Assembly (NCBI GenBank): GCA_003165075.1
Contig: PLSM01000167.1
Coordinates: forward strand, 1-35,296
Reading direction: 5' to 3'
Source: Acidobacteriaceae bacterium
Lineage (GTDB): Bacteria > Acidobacteriota > Terriglobia > Terriglobales > Acidobacteriaceae
Length of the DNA stretch: 35,296 nucleotides
Below are positions 16,336 to 25,408 of the stretch, one piece after another. The position numbers were made by a program, and so were the translations under genes. How positions within the stretch are numbered: the first letter of the stretch is position 1; each line of letters starts with the position of its first letter. The notes beneath the pieces were generated by a model that was not told the DNA's origin, did not search any database, and saw nothing but the letters and a program-made list of their open reading frames with translations.

Positions 16336-16737
16336 ATGCGCCGAATGAAAAGACAAGACGACGGATTTACGCTGCTGGAACTGATGGTCGTGATGGCCAT
16401 CATCAGCGTTCTGGCCACGCTGGCCATTCCCAGCTTCATTCAAGCCTTGAAGTCGGCCAGGGAAGCCGTGCTCAAAGAAGACCTGCACGTGATGCGAGCC
16501 GCCATTGATTCCTATACGATGGACAAGCAGAAGGCCCCCCAGTCGCTCGACGACCTGATTCAGGACGGTTACCTGAAGGGGATTCCTGAAGACCCGATGA
16601 CCCGGAGCCGCGATACCTGGGTGACCGACACCAGCGACTCGCTGCACTCGCTGGATCAAACCGACCCCGGCGTTGACGATGTGCACTCAGGGTCACAGGA
16701 TTCGGGCTCTGACGGCCAGCCGTATTCCAGCTGGTAG
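16336..16737 (+). CDS. Type II secretion pseudopilin, GspG-like (second)
   Basis: Second prepilin-type protein, 133 aa, starting eight bases after the first. Leader MRRMKRQDDG is followed by FTLLELMVVMAIISVLATLA, the canonical type IV prepilin N-terminal helix. QSLDDLIQDGYLKGIPEDPMT is the GspG-type conserved region and the tail VDDVHSGSQDSGSDGQPYSSW parallels that of the first pseudopilin. The pair probably arose by duplication and diverged. One may act as the major and the other as a minor pseudopilin; sequence alone does not say which. Confidence 0.88.
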   Translation: MRRMKRQDDGFTLLELMVVMAIISVLATLAIPSFIQALKSAREAVLKEDLHVMRAAIDSYTMDKQKAPQSLDDLIQDGYLKGIPEDPMTRSRDTWVTDTSDSLHSLDQTDPGVDDVHSGSQDSGSDGQPYSSW

Positions 16738-16751
16738 AAATAGAGGAAATC

Positions 16752-17237
16752 ATGGTTCAAAGGGTGTACCGAGCGTTCCTGTTACTTCTATGGGTGGCCG
16801 CTCTTTGCGGTTCTCTTCATGCGCAAACTCAGAAGACTATCACGATCCGTTTGTTGGATGGCAAGACCGGGCGACTTGTTTCGCCAGAGAATTTTATGGT
16901 CCGGATCGATCACCAGCAAACCATTCACATCGATTGGGTAAAGCATAACGAGGATGGAACGGGGGAATTGAAGGTTCCCGACAATATTTCGGTCTTTTCA
17001 CTTCATGCCACTTATAACAACTCTATGGATATCTACGTCAACTGCGATGCCGCAAAGCAAGGGGATACGCCCGGCGAGCGTTGGTACACGGTCGCAGACA
17101 TATTGACCGCAGGATTTGTGACTCCCAATGGATGCGCCAAGCCCAAAGTTGCTGACAAACTGAAGGTGGCCGCCAAACCAGGAGAGTTGGTTGTCTTTGT
17201 CCGGCGCCATAACTGGATGGAACAGTCAATGGATTAA
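16752..17237 (+). CDS. Small secreted protein of unknown function
   Basis: 161 aa with a clear signal peptide: basic start, hydrophobic core AFLLLLWVAALCG, and a probable cleavage after LHA. The mature part opens with TITIRLLDGKTGRLVSPENF, which looks like a beta-sandwich (carboxypeptidase-regulatory or transthyretin-like) strand pattern, but I cannot assign a family. Two cysteines (in VNCDAAK and NGCAKP) could form a disulphide in the periplasm. GAGGAA precedes the ATG and the pseudopilin stop is 14 bases upstream, so it is in the secretin operon. It may be a passenger, substrate or accessory of that system; this is inference. Confidence 0.75.
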   Translation: MVQRVYRAFLLLLWVAALCGSLHAQTQKTITIRLLDGKTGRLVSPENFMVRIDHQQTIHIDWVKHNEDGTGELKVPDNISVFSLHATYNNSMDIYVNCDAAKQGDTPGERWYTVADILTAGFVTPNGCAKPKVADKLKVAAKPGELVVFVRRHNWMEQSMD

Positions 17238-17358
17238 GCGCATCGAATGTCCGCGCGGCAAAATTTATTGCAGAGAGAAACTTCCCTTGGCGTTCGATCC
17301 CAACTTCGCAGCGGCATTCAGCTTTGTATGCCAGGTGGAAAGCTCCTACACAGGCCTG

Positions 17359-18114
17359 ATGCAAGGGGCGGAGCCCGGTACTGGCGCCGTGCGTGAGCCG
17401 CAGCTTGGCGGCAATCTTCTCTATGCCGGCGAACTCGATGAAGCGGGCCGGGCGCTTGTAGTGGCGGGTAACATTGCCGGTGCTGCTTCGCTGGCCGCAA
17501 CCGCCAACCTGGTTGCACAGAAGCAGGCGGTTCGCGATGGCGTCGTGGACTTTCTGGTGACCTCGCTCGACGAGGCCTTGCGGATCCTAAAGAATGAGAT
17601 TCGGAAGCGCGAGACGGTTGCGGTTTGCGTGGGCGTTGACCCTGTCACCGTCGAGCGCGAGATGCTGGAGCGGGGTGTGCTGCCCGATCTCCTTGGCTCC
17701 TGCGCGTGTCAGGCGGAAGGCACGGTCTTTCTGAACCAGGGAGCAAGGCGGGTTGAACCCTTTGGCGCCGACGAGAACCGGGTCCTTGTAGTTTGGAGAG
17801 TGACCGCTGCGCCAGCACGCTGGCTACCCAAGCTGGACGCTATCGCTCTCGACTGCCTGCAGCTGGTTCCCGGCTCAGCCACAGGGGCAGACCGCCGTTG
17901 GCTCCGTCTTGCCCCGCGCTACCTGGGAAGGATGGCCCAGGGTGTGCGCCTGCTGCGCTGTGACGATCAAATCGCAGCGAGGTTTCTGGAGCAGGTACGG
18001 GAACAGGTCGAGAGCGGGGAGATTCCGGTTGCGGTGGAGATTCAGACAAGCGGCCGCGGCCAGTCTCACCAGCATCGGTTTTTGCCGCCCGGAAACTCAG
18101 AGAGCGCAGGCTAG
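17359..18114 (+). CDS. Urocanase-like Rossmann-domain protein of unknown function
   Basis: 251 aa from ATG 17359. The segment at residues 16-100 (LGGNLLYAGELDEAG, NIAGAASLAAT, VDFLVTSLDEALRILKNEI, then VAVCVG and EMLERGVLPDLL) parallels the NAD-binding domain of urocanate hydratase as I recall it. The catalytic parts of urocanase are absent: there is no trace of the rest of HutU. The remaining ~150 residues include WLPKLDAIALDCLQLVPGS and AQGVRLLRCDD and are not recognised. The start is uncertain: the frame is open to 17191 and a TTG at 17287 has a possible ribosome site. It is the last gene of the plus-strand run before the serS operon. Reality as a gene is likely; the urocanase link needs a profile search. 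Confidence 0.7.
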   Translation: MQGAEPGTGAVREPQLGGNLLYAGELDEAGRALVVAGNIAGAASLAATANLVAQKQAVRDGVVDFLVTSLDEALRILKNEIRKRETVAVCVGVDPVTVEREMLERGVLPDLLGSCACQAEGTVFLNQGARRVEPFGADENRVLVVWRVTAAPARWLPKLDAIALDCLQLVPGSATGADRRWLRLAPRYLGRMAQGVRLLRCDDQIAARFLEQVREQVESGEIPVAVEIQTSGRGQSHQHRFLPPGNSESAG

Positions 18115-18177
18115 AGTTGGTCTCATACGCGATGGGCGCCGACAGACCGGATACACTGATGTCGAGTTGGCCGACTC

Positions 18178-18873
18178 TTACCGGTTCACGAACTGGGTCT
18201 TGCTGTCGGTTTTTATGGCGAAGGCGTCGGCAGGCAGAGGTTGATTGACCTTGATGTTGAAGTAGTGACAGATGCGCGACTGACCCTGGCCCTCGTCGAA
18301 TACCTGCTTCAGGCTTACAGCGTGTTCGGGGTCCACCCAGATGGTCACCTTGGGAAAAATCTTGAGGATGTCGGGGTCTTTGGCTACCAGTTCCAGCTTT
18401 TCGGTCTTTACGCCGTCAATCACATCTGAGCCCAGGTACCTGATGTTCCATTTATTGGCAAGCTCTTTGCCACTGGCGCCAAAACCTAGCTCCAGGTATC
18501 CCTCGTACTTGTTGACCTTGGCGGAGGTAGTCACTTGATCGATCAACTTTTCAAAGAGCTTGAAGACGCCGCGGGAGACAGTAATGATCTTGGGCACAAC
18601 TTTGCCGTTAATTTCGCGGATGTGGATGCCCATCTGAAAGGCATTGCCAGTGCGCTCGTAGTAGACGGTGCCTTTCTGGACGTCTTTGTCGGGCACAGGA
18701 TCGGTCTGAATGGAATCAAACTCAAACTCCGCGGTGGTGGAGTGGAAGGTGGCCGCCGCGACGTCGAGTTCGTGCAGAACCCGTTGCAAATCGTCGGCCG
18801 CGAAGGCTGCCCGCGTAGGCAACAGTAATAGAGCGACGACCGCCGCAATCACTAATTTTCTTCCCAGAAGCAT
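18178..18873 (-). CDS. LolA-like periplasmic protein
   Basis: 231 aa with a signal peptide (LVIAAVVALLLLPTRAAFA, cleavage near residue 25). The mature protein has the pattern of the LolA/LppX-like outer-membrane lipoprotein-sorting superfamily: an initial helix (LQRVLHELDVAAATFHST), repeating antiparallel strands (TVYYERTGNAFQMGI, KLELVAKDPDILKIFPKVTI), then WVDPEHAVSLKQVFDE. Such proteins bind a lipid or acyl chain in an open barrel. It need not be LolA itself. Third gene of the serS operon, starting 54 bases after the membrane protein. ATG 18873 has GGGAAA just upstream; the open frame to 18987 is ignored. Confidence 0.78.
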   Translation of the reverse strand: MLLGRKLVIAAVVALLLLPTRAAFAADDLQRVLHELDVAAATFHSTTAEFEFDSIQTDPVPDKDVQKGTVYYERTGNAFQMGIHIREINGKVVPKIITVSRGVFKLFEKLIDQVTTSAKVNKYEGYLELGFGASGKELANKWNIRYLGSDVIDGVKTEKLELVAKDPDILKIFPKVTIWVDPEHAVSLKQVFDEGQGQSRICHYFNIKVNQPLPADAFAIKTDSKTQFVNR

Positions 18874-18926
18874 AAGTTTCCCAAGTCTGTTAGACGCGAA
18901 ATTCGGCCAGCGAAGCACTGATTCGA

Positions 18927-19298
18927 TTAGCGGTGAGCCCAGATCTTCCAGTCGAGATTCCCCTGGGCGTCGTTGGCCGTCTCCCACCGCACCACGGAGA
19001 CAGCGTCACCAGTTACCGGTTCGATGGCCACACGCAGCGCCTTGCGAACCTCGTTGTCCGTTGCGAAAAGCGGTACATTCACATCCGAGGCGGCTACGGT
19101 GACGATGAGGCCATGACCGCCGTCGCCAGTAACCTGGATGGGATGAGGCGGACCAGCGGCGTTGGAGGGCTTGTCGCCAAAGTTCCACAGGTGCGGCGTG
19201 ACGAAGATGAAGAGCAAAATCAGCGTCACCATTACGTCGTAATGGAAGCAGCCGCGGGGATAGGTCCAATAGAAATAGCTCTTTAGAATTTTGTTCAT
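18927..19298 (-). CDS. Single-pass membrane protein of unknown function
   Basis: 123 aa. One strong membrane segment near residues 22-34 (VMVTLILLFIFVTP) follows a short basic, aromatic N-terminus (KSYFYWTYPRGCFHYD). The rest is a predicted extracytoplasmic domain that begins with Gly/Pro/Asn-rich sequence and ends with TANDAQGNLDWKIW. I recall no named family. It starts seven bases after the serS stop, with AAGGGA at the start, and is followed by the LolA-like gene, so the three are one operon. Pairing with a LolA-like protein suggests an envelope role; that is inference. Confidence 0.78.
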   Translation of the reverse strand: MNKILKSYFYWTYPRGCFHYDVMVTLILLFIFVTPHLWNFGDKPSNAAGPPHPIQVTGDGGHGLIVTVAASDVNVPLFATDNEVRKALRVAIEPVTGDAVSVVRWETANDAQGNLDWKIWAHR

Positions 19299-19305
19299 AC
19301 GTCCC

Positions 19306-20634
19306 TTATCGGGTGATCCTTTCCAGGCCGCCCATATAGGCCCGGAGCGGTGTGGGAACCACGACGGAGCCGTCGGCCTGCTGGTAGTTTTCGAGAATCG
19401 CGAGCCAGGTGCGGCCTACGGCCAGACCGCTGCCGTTGAGGGTGTGTACAAACTCACTTTTGCCCTTGGCACCTGGGCTTGCGGCCTTGTAACGAATGTT
19501 GGCCCGCCGCGCCTGAAAGGCCTCGAAGTTGGAACAAGACGAAATCTCGCGATAGAGGCCCTGGCCGGGCAACCAGACTTCCAGATCAAACGTTTTTGCC
19601 GATGAGAAGCCGGTATCGCCCGTGGAGAGCAGCACACGGCGATAGGGTAGGTTGAGCGTTTCAAGAACTTCTTCGGCGTCGCGGGTGAGGCGCTCGTGCT
19701 CGGCGTCGGATTCCTGAGGGCGGGTGAATTTGACCAGCTCGACCTTCTGAAACTGGTGTTGGCGAATGATGCCCCGGGTGTCTTTGCCCGCAGCTCCGGC
19801 TTCAGCTCGGAAGCAGGGCGTGTAGGCGGTGAGGCAGATGGGCAGCCGCGACTCATCGAGAATTTCGTCGCGATAAAGATTGGTGACCGGGACTTCTGCA
19901 GTAGGAATGAGCCAGTGGTCGTTGTCTTTGAACTCGCCGCGGGCGACGGCTTCGGCATCGGCGTCGGAGCAGCGGAACAGGTCCTCGGCGAACTTGGGCA
20001 ACTGGCCGGTGCTGTAGAGGCTCTTGCTGTTGACCATGAAGGGCGGCAGGACTTCAGTGTAGCCATGCCGGGTGGTATGCAAGTCGAGCATGAAACTGAT
20101 GAGCGCGCGCTCGAGGCGCGCACCCGCACCCATGTACACGGCAAAGCGCGCTCCGCTGAGCTTGGCGGCGCGATCGAGGTCGAGAATGCCGAGGGCCTCG
20201 CCCAACTCCCAGTGAGGCTTGGGTTCGAAGTCGAATTTGGGCTTGTGACCCCAGGTTTTGACGGTGAGGTTGTCGGCCTCGGAACTGCCGGTGGGGACTT
20301 CGCTGCGAGTGAGATTAGGAATACTGGATAGAGACAGATGCATCTGTTCGTCGAGGGAGGCAGCGGTCTTATCCAGGATGTCGAGACGGTCCTTGAGGGC
20401 GCGGATCTCTTCCATGAGAGCAACCGCTTCCTGGCCGGCCTTCTTGCGCGCGCCCACCTGGTGGCTCAGCTCATTGCGAAGCGCCTTGAGTTGCTCGGCC
20501 TGGGTGATGGCGTCGCGCCGGCTGCGGTCGAGAGCCCGAAAATTACCCAGCAGCGCAGCAGGATCGGCACCGCGCAGGCGCAGTTTTTCTTCGACTAATT
20601 CCAGGTTGCCCCGGACAAAGTTCAGATCGAGCAT
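19306..20634 (-). CDS. serS: Seryl-tRNA synthetase
   Basis: Class II synthetase charging tRNA-Ser (and tRNA-Sec where present), 442 aa. The N-terminal long coiled-coil arm spans about residues 30-105. Motif 2 is seen in [20 protein letters not shown], with the conserved serine-binding [10 protein letters not shown] before it, and motif 3 in [30 protein letters not shown], conserved in SerRS, is intact. Nothing unusual in the protein. It heads an operon with the membrane and LolA-like genes. Confidence 0.97.
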   Translation of the reverse strand: MLDLNFVRGNLELVEEKLRLRGADPAALLGNFRALDRSRRDAITQAEQLKALRNELSHQVGARKKAGQEAVALMEEIRALKDRLDILDKTAASLDEQMHLSLSSIPNLTRSEVPTGSSEADNLTVKTWGHKPKFDFEPKPHWELGEALGILDLDRAAKLSGARFAVYMGAGARLERALISFMLDLHTTRHGYTEVLPPFMVNSKSLYSTGQLPKFAEDLFRCSDADAEAVARGEFKDNDHWLIPTAEVPVTNLYRDEILDESRLPICLTAYTPCFRAEAGAAGKDTRGIIRQHQFQKVELVKFTRPQESDAEHERLTRDAEEVLETLNLPYRRVLLSTGDTGFSSAKTFDLEVWLPGQGLYREISSCSNFEAFQARRANIRYKAASPGAKGKSEFVHTLNGSGLAVGRTWLAILENYQQADGSVVVPTPLRAYMGGLERITR

Positions 20635-20759
20635 GCTCTTTCCAGTTTACTCGACTAAACACGACCTGAGGTTTGCGGCGCCTGACGAAAGACGAAGGCA
20701 AAAACGGCGGCATTTTCGCTCTATCGCGCCCCTAAAATGCCCGAAGAGGGGGAAAAAAA

Positions 20760-20914
20760 GGCCGATTTCCACCCAAAAACGAGGCTTTCCAGTTACTCAA
20801 GAGTAACGATGCCAAAACTATAAAGTATTGATTGTAAATATGTTACTCGAAAAGATGGGGCCTATATAGGCTCCTCGGGAGGGGGAGGGGGGTGGGGTAC
20901 CGGTCTAGACCGGG
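20760..20914 (-). repeat. C-rich dispersed intergenic element, copy 3, with palindromes
   Basis: The 20635-21048 interval holds no gene. On the minus strand it reads GACCGGTACCCC, a C-run ending CTCCCCCT, an AT-rich stretch with AATCAATA, then CTGGAAAG and TTTTTGGGTGG, the same order as at 1982-2200. Perfect palindromes lie inside: CCGGTCTAGACCGG (20900-20913) and GCCTATATAGGC (20860-20871). GTTACTC/GAGTAAC arms meet around two bases at 20792-20807, with GTTACTC again at 20842. GGCATTTT and AAAATGCC arms lie at 20709-20716 and 20734-20741. It could also hold the serS promoter. Confidence 0.55.
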
Positions 20915-21048
20915 CCATTCCGGGCACTGGAGTGCATGGAAATGGCGGTGCTTCCCCTCTATGATTTTGCGCCAACGGGCGATAAGTCTCTGCAAAAAAG
21001 TGCGCGGCTGATTTTGATGTATCTGTATCGGGCAGAAATGAGCGCCCT

Positions 21049-22413
21049 TCACTTCATCTCGACAGCCTTGGCGTTTCCTTCTTCAGCAGGGCCGGCGTTA
21101 ACCCGGTCCTGCCAGCCGGGGAGGCGCTGATCGCCGGTGATGAGGCGGGCGCCGCGGGTGAAGGTGAAGTAGGTCCAGACCCAGGCGGCGAACACCGAGA
21201 GGCGATTTCGGAAGCCGATGAGGAAAAAGATGTGGACCGAAATCCAGGTGAGCCAGGCGGGCAGACCGCTGAGATGCGCCTTGAAGGGCCACTCAACCTT
21301 GGCCACGGCAGCCATGCGGCCGATGGTGGCCATGTCGCCCTTGTCGAAGTAGCGAAAGGCGGGGCGGCGTTGGCCAGCGAGGTCCGCGGCCAGGAGTTTG
21401 GCAATGTGGTCGCCCATCTGCATGGCTGGTTGGGCCACACCGGGCACCTGGCGGCCATCCTGATCCAGATGGGCCAGGTCACCGAGAACGAACACCTCCG
21501 GCAGACCGGGGGGATTGAGCCGGTCGTCCACCAGGACGCAGCCGCGGCGATCGAGCGGAGCGCCCAGCAGCTTGCCGAGGGGCGAGGCCTGGACGCCAGC
21601 GGCCCACAACGTAACAACGGAGTCGATGCGCTTGCCGCCCGCCTCCACCCAGCCCGGGCCGACCCCGGTGACGTGGGTTGCCGTGTGCACTTCGACGCCG
21701 AGCCGGGCGAGCGTTGTTTCGGCCCGGGCGGAGAGATCCGGGGGATAAGCGGCGAGTATGCGGGGCCCGGCATCGAGCAGAAGCACCCTGGCTTTGGACG
21801 GGTCTATATGACGGAAGTCATGGCGCATGTAGAGCTTGGCGATATCGGAGATGGCGCCGGCCAGCTCCACGCCGGTGGGGCCGCCGCCGATGACCACAAA
21901 GTTGAGCGGCGGGTGCCAGCCGTGCTCCAGCGCCTGGCGCTCAGCCAGTTCGAAGGCCAGCAGCACGCGGCGGCGAATCTCGGTGGCGTCTTCGATGGAC
22001 TTGAGCCCGGGAGCCAGGGGAGCCCAGTCGTCGCGGCCAAAGTAGGAGTGGGTGGCGCCGGTGGCCAACACCAGGTAGTCGTAAGGGAGCGTGGCGCCTG
22101 AGGCCAGGGAGACCTGCCGCGTTTCAACATTGATGCCCACTACCTCGTCCATGAGCACCTGGGTGTTGGCCTGATGGCGCAGGATGGTGCGGATGGGCTG
22201 GGCGATGTCAGCCGGGGAAAGGACCGCGAGGGCCACCTGGTAGAGGAGTGGCTGGAAGGTGTGATGGTTGCGCCGGTCGACGACTGTCACGTCTACGGGC
22301 AACCGGGCCAGGGCTTTGGCCGCGTGCAGGCCGCCGAAACCGCCGCCCACAATGACCACACGGGGCCGCCGGGACTGGATTTCAACCTGGAACGCACTGG
22401 TGAGTTCGCCCAT
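21049..22413 (-). CDS. ndh: Type II NADH:quinone oxidoreductase (NDH-2)
   Basis: Single-subunit flavoprotein passing electrons from NADH to quinone on the cytoplasmic face of the membrane without pumping protons. The FAD-binding dinucleotide motif VVIVGGGFGGLHAA is at about residues 19-32, the NADH-binding one is FVVIGGGPTGVELAGA, and the conserved VFVLGDLAHL segment contacts FAD. A C-terminal hydrophobic stretch (ISVHIFFLIGFRNRLSVFAAWVW, about 395-417) fits membrane attachment. Length is 454 aa from ATG 22413, with GGAGGTG just upstream; the open frame to 22455 is ignored. Pathway: respiratory entry to the (mena)quinone pool. Confidence 0.93.
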   Translation of the reverse strand: MGELTSAFQVEIQSRRPRVVIVGGGFGGLHAAKALARLPVDVTVVDRRNHHTFQPLLYQVALAVLSPADIAQPIRTILRHQANTQVLMDEVVGINVETRQVSLASGATLPYDYLVLATGATHSYFGRDDWAPLAPGLKSIEDATEIRRRVLLAFELAERQALEHGWHPPLNFVVIGGGPTGVELAGAISDIAKLYMRHDFRHIDPSKARVLLLDAGPRILAAYPPDLSARAETTLARLGVEVHTATHVTGVGPGWVEAGGKRIDSVVTLWAAGVQASPLGKLLGAPLDRRGCVLVDDRLNPPGLPEVFVLGDLAHLDQDGRQVPGVAQPAMQMGDHIAKLLAADLAGQRRPAFRYFDKGDMATIGRMAAVAKVEWPFKAHLSGLPAWLTWISVHIFFLIGFRNRLSVFAAWVWTYFTFTRGARLITGDQRLPGWQDRVNAGPAEEGNAKAVEMK

Positions 22414-22468
22414 CGCACCTCCTCTCGTTCTTAAGTTGATGCCGGAGAGGGGCAATCGGTGACAGCCG

Positions 22469-25408
22469 TTAGGGATGCTGCTCGATGGCGATGCTCAGCG
22501 TGCTCGAGTTCCCGGTAGCGGCCAGGCCGAGGAGATTGGTGGCTACGCTGGGGATTGATGCCGGGGCAAAGATGACCGTGCCGTCGAGGGCAGAGGCGGC
22601 GGTGGAGACCTGGGTAGCCAGCAACTCGGTTGCGGCGCAACGGCCATGGAGCGGGCAGGGTGGAGCCCAGGCATAGAGAGCCTGATAGAAAGTGACTGAG
22701 CCTCCCGCCATCGCATTTCCGTTCGTGTCCCGCAGGCGCAGCGTGATTTGCGCGGGGGTTCCGGAAATGGCGAGGCTCTGTGTGACGCCGGAGACGGCTT
22801 GAAGCCAGGCAAGCTCTGGACGCGCGCCAAAAGCGGAAAAGCTTACGCACTGGCTGGTGCCGTTCAGGCAGGCGGTCGAGGTGGATTGCTGGCCCTCGGC
22901 GAGCGGCCCCACAGTCAGCGCTTTGCTGGCGATGCCGCTGCCATCGGTGATGGCGGCCGTATTGCCGAGGGCGGTGACGCCGCCGCCGGTTTGCCAGGCC
23001 ACCGCCTGGCCGCTCATGGGAGCGCCATTGTTGAGCACCAGGGCCTGGGTGGTCCAGTTGACGGTGGCGCCGGCGGCCACTGAAAGCGCGGATGTGAGCG
23101 CGGTCAGCACGGGAGGTGTGCCACCGGTGAAGTGCGCCTGCACGAGCGATCCATTGGTGAGAGACGCTGTTACCACAGAAGGGGTGCTGTTAACCGCGGT
23201 CACATTGATGGTGGCCAGACCGTCGCCGGACGCAGAGACGGAACAGGTGGCGAGCCCGCAGCCGAGAGTGGCTGTTCCGCCTGTGACGGTGTAGATGACT
23301 GTGACTCCGCCGGCCGGGCCCAGGGTCGGACCAAGTGCGGCGACGGTGAAGGGAAGCGGCACCCCGATGGGCACGGTGTTGGTGGGCGCCGTGACCAGGG
23401 TAAGCGCATCGCCGGTGCCGGAGTCGTAGCTGACGCCGCCGGAGATGATGGCCGCGGCATAAAAGATGGGCAGGTCATCCACCTCCACGTCCACCGAGCC
23501 CGTGACACCGCGGGCGGCAGGGGGCGCGATGGCTGTGATTTCGTTGGGCGAGATGCTGGTGACGAGCGCGGGCTGACCACCGACCAGCACCGTGTCAGAG
23601 GGGCGAAATCCGGTGCCGTGCAGGACGATCGGTCCGCCGGAGGATGGCAACCGCGCGGGAGCGACCGTATCGGCGTAGAGCAGCCAGCCGTTATAGGCGT
23701 AGTCCGGCCGGCCGTCGCCGCGACTATCGGCGATGCCCACCCGCACCACATCGTCGGTCGAAGTGCCGACGCGCAGCCATGTCTCGCCCGTGGCATAGCC
23801 GTTCAACCCGGGAGCGGAGCCTACCGCCGGTGCGCTCACCGGGTCAAAGGCATCCCACACGCCCAGTGCGAGCAGGGCCTTGGTCTCAGTGGGAACGCCT
23901 TTCTCATCGAGGGCCTGGGTGACGAGGGTGAAAGTACGTCCGCCGCGAACCGGGAACAGAAACCAGTCGGTCTGGCCCACCTGGCTGAGCCGCCCGCACC
24001 ACAGCCCGCCCGGGGGGAGCATGCGGGGCGCCGCGGGGGTTGAGATGGCATCCTGAAAGCCACCCACGGCCGAGTCGGCGATATTCACGGTCAGCGTCTG
24101 CGACGATCCCGCCGACATGCCCGGCACGGAAATCACGGGCATGGTTCCGGAAGGGGTGGGAGTGCCGTCCACATAAGGGCCGACTGATTCGGCGAGCATG
24201 TAGAGGGGATCGATGGCTTCAAAGGTGACCTGGTAGTTGGCCGTGGTCATGCCCGGGGGCAGGGGCATGTCGCTGAGGTCGAAGAAGCCCTGCAGGGTGG
24301 CGTCGTTTGAGCCCCACATGGCTAGTGGGTTGCCGTTGGAGTCGGTCGATCCGGTGATGAGACTGCCATGTTTGCCGCTGAAATAGCCGCCGGAAACGAA
24401 GCTGACCGTGTACTGGTAGAGTGGATTGTCGTTCGCGTCAAGGGGCCGCGCCACCACGTTCACACCCTGCATGCCGAAGCCAGCCCTGAAAGTGAGCGTT
24501 CCCTGGATGGAAACCGTGTTGGGCGCGGTGAGTTGCTTGCCGGGAAATGCTGCCAGATTGGCCGCTGTGATGGGGTAAATGCGGCTGAGCGCGGCGACGT
24601 CGTCGTAACGGAGCACATTGGGGTCGGGGATGCAAATGCCGCCGCTGGAACCGCAAACGCCGCTGAGAGGCTGCATCACCGGCCATCCGGGCATGCCGCC
24701 GGGCTCGCCGTTTTGCAGGGCACCGGGATTCACCTGTGCGTAGTCCAGGCCGAGAACGCGCCCGAAGGCCCGCTCCAGCTCATAGCTCATCATTGAGAGC
24801 AGATTGGCGTTGGTGGCACAAAGTCCATTGAGCACCAGGACGGCGTGAGCGATGGTCGCATCGGGGAGGATGTGATCGATCCACACCCAGACACCGTTGT
24901 TCTGGCAACTGGTGGGGTCGCTGGCGCCGGTGCCGAAGAGGGCGTTGATGACCGAGCCGTCGGCGTCGTAGATGACTCCCAATGGATAGGCGGTGGCCGA
25001 GGGAGTGACGTCGGACGGCTGGGCGATGACCGCATTCCCAGCTACAATGTTGGCGCTGCTTACGTCTTCGTTCAGGGGCCCCTGGTCAACCAGCCTGACA
25101 CCGGCAGTACGGACCGCGCTCCACAGGGCCGCGGCCGCGTCTACCATCGCCGTGGCCTGCTGGTTGGTGATGGAGCTGTTGAGCGGCCCCTGGTCCACGT
25201 AGTAGTTCACTACGCCGCCGGGCCAGTGCACCGGCTGGCCCACCACGGCGGGATTGAAGTAACTGACCCCGGCAACATATTTGGGTCCGCCGGCCATTGC
25301 GACCGGCGGGGCCAGCGAGAAGGTGAGGCCCAGCAGGCAGGCCGCAGCGGCGCGGGGAGAAATCTGAAGACGGCCAGGCACGGGAGAGGCTCCAACCAGC
25401 GATCCCAT
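22469..25408 (-). CDS. Large secreted Ig/TIG-domain protein with a decayed matrixin-like domain
   Basis: 979 aa from ATG 25408, with a signal peptide (AAAACLLGLTFSLAPPVAMA). Residues ~40-290 resemble a matrixin/astacin-like metalloprotease domain, ending with LRYDDVAALSRIYPI. However, the zinc site expected as HExxHxxGxxH reads YELERAFGRVLGLDY, so two or three ligands are gone and proteolysis is unlikely. The remainder is a string of beta-sandwich repeats, with a TIG/IPT-type domain (PARLPSSGGPIVLHGTGF, then SVDVEVDDLP) and Big-type Ig repeats. No C-terminal anchor or sorting signal is seen. Its likely place is the cell surface or medium, with an adhesive or binding role (inference). The start is uncertain; the frame is open to 25576. 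Confidence 0.78.
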   Translation of the reverse strand: MGSLVGASPVPGRLQISPRAAAACLLGLTFSLAPPVAMAGGPKYVAGVSYFNPAVVGQPVHWPGGVVNYYVDQGPLNSSITNQQATAMVDAAAALWSAVRTAGVRLVDQGPLNEDVSSANIVAGNAVIAQPSDVTPSATAYPLGVIYDADGSVINALFGTGASDPTSCQNNGVWVWIDHILPDATIAHAVLVLNGLCATNANLLSMMSYELERAFGRVLGLDYAQVNPGALQNGEPGGMPGWPVMQPLSGVCGSSGGICIPDPNVLRYDDVAALSRIYPITAANLAAFPGKQLTAPNTVSIQGTLTFRAGFGMQGVNVVARPLDANDNPLYQYTVSFVSGGYFSGKHGSLITGSTDSNGNPLAMWGSNDATLQGFFDLSDMPLPPGMTTANYQVTFEAIDPLYMLAESVGPYVDGTPTPSGTMPVISVPGMSAGSSQTLTVNIADSAVGGFQDAISTPAAPRMLPPGGLWCGRLSQVGQTDWFLFPVRGGRTFTLVTQALDEKGVPTETKALLALGVWDAFDPVSAPAVGSAPGLNGYATGETWLRVGTSTDDVVRVGIADSRGDGRPDYAYNGWLLYADTVAPARLPSSGGPIVLHGTGFRPSDTVLVGGQPALVTSISPNEITAIAPPAARGVTGSVDVEVDDLPIFYAAAIISGGVSYDSGTGDALTLVTAPTNTVPIGVPLPFTVAALGPTLGPAGGVTVIYTVTGGTATLGCGLATCSVSASGDGLATINVTAVNSTPSVVTASLTNGSLVQAHFTGGTPPVLTALTSALSVAAGATVNWTTQALVLNNGAPMSGQAVAWQTGGGVTALGNTAAITDGSGIASKALTVGPLAEGQQSTSTACLNGTSQCVSFSAFGARPELAWLQAVSGVTQSLAISGTPAQITLRLRDTNGNAMAGGSVTFYQALYAWAPPCPLHGRCAATELLATQVSTAASALDGTVIFAPASIPSVATNLLGLAATGNSSTLSIAIEQHP

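Noticed and set aside
13448..18114. A complete type II secretion operon.
   Set aside because: Only the secretin and two pseudopilins are present; the ATPase at 25714 is not a GspE and is not linked.
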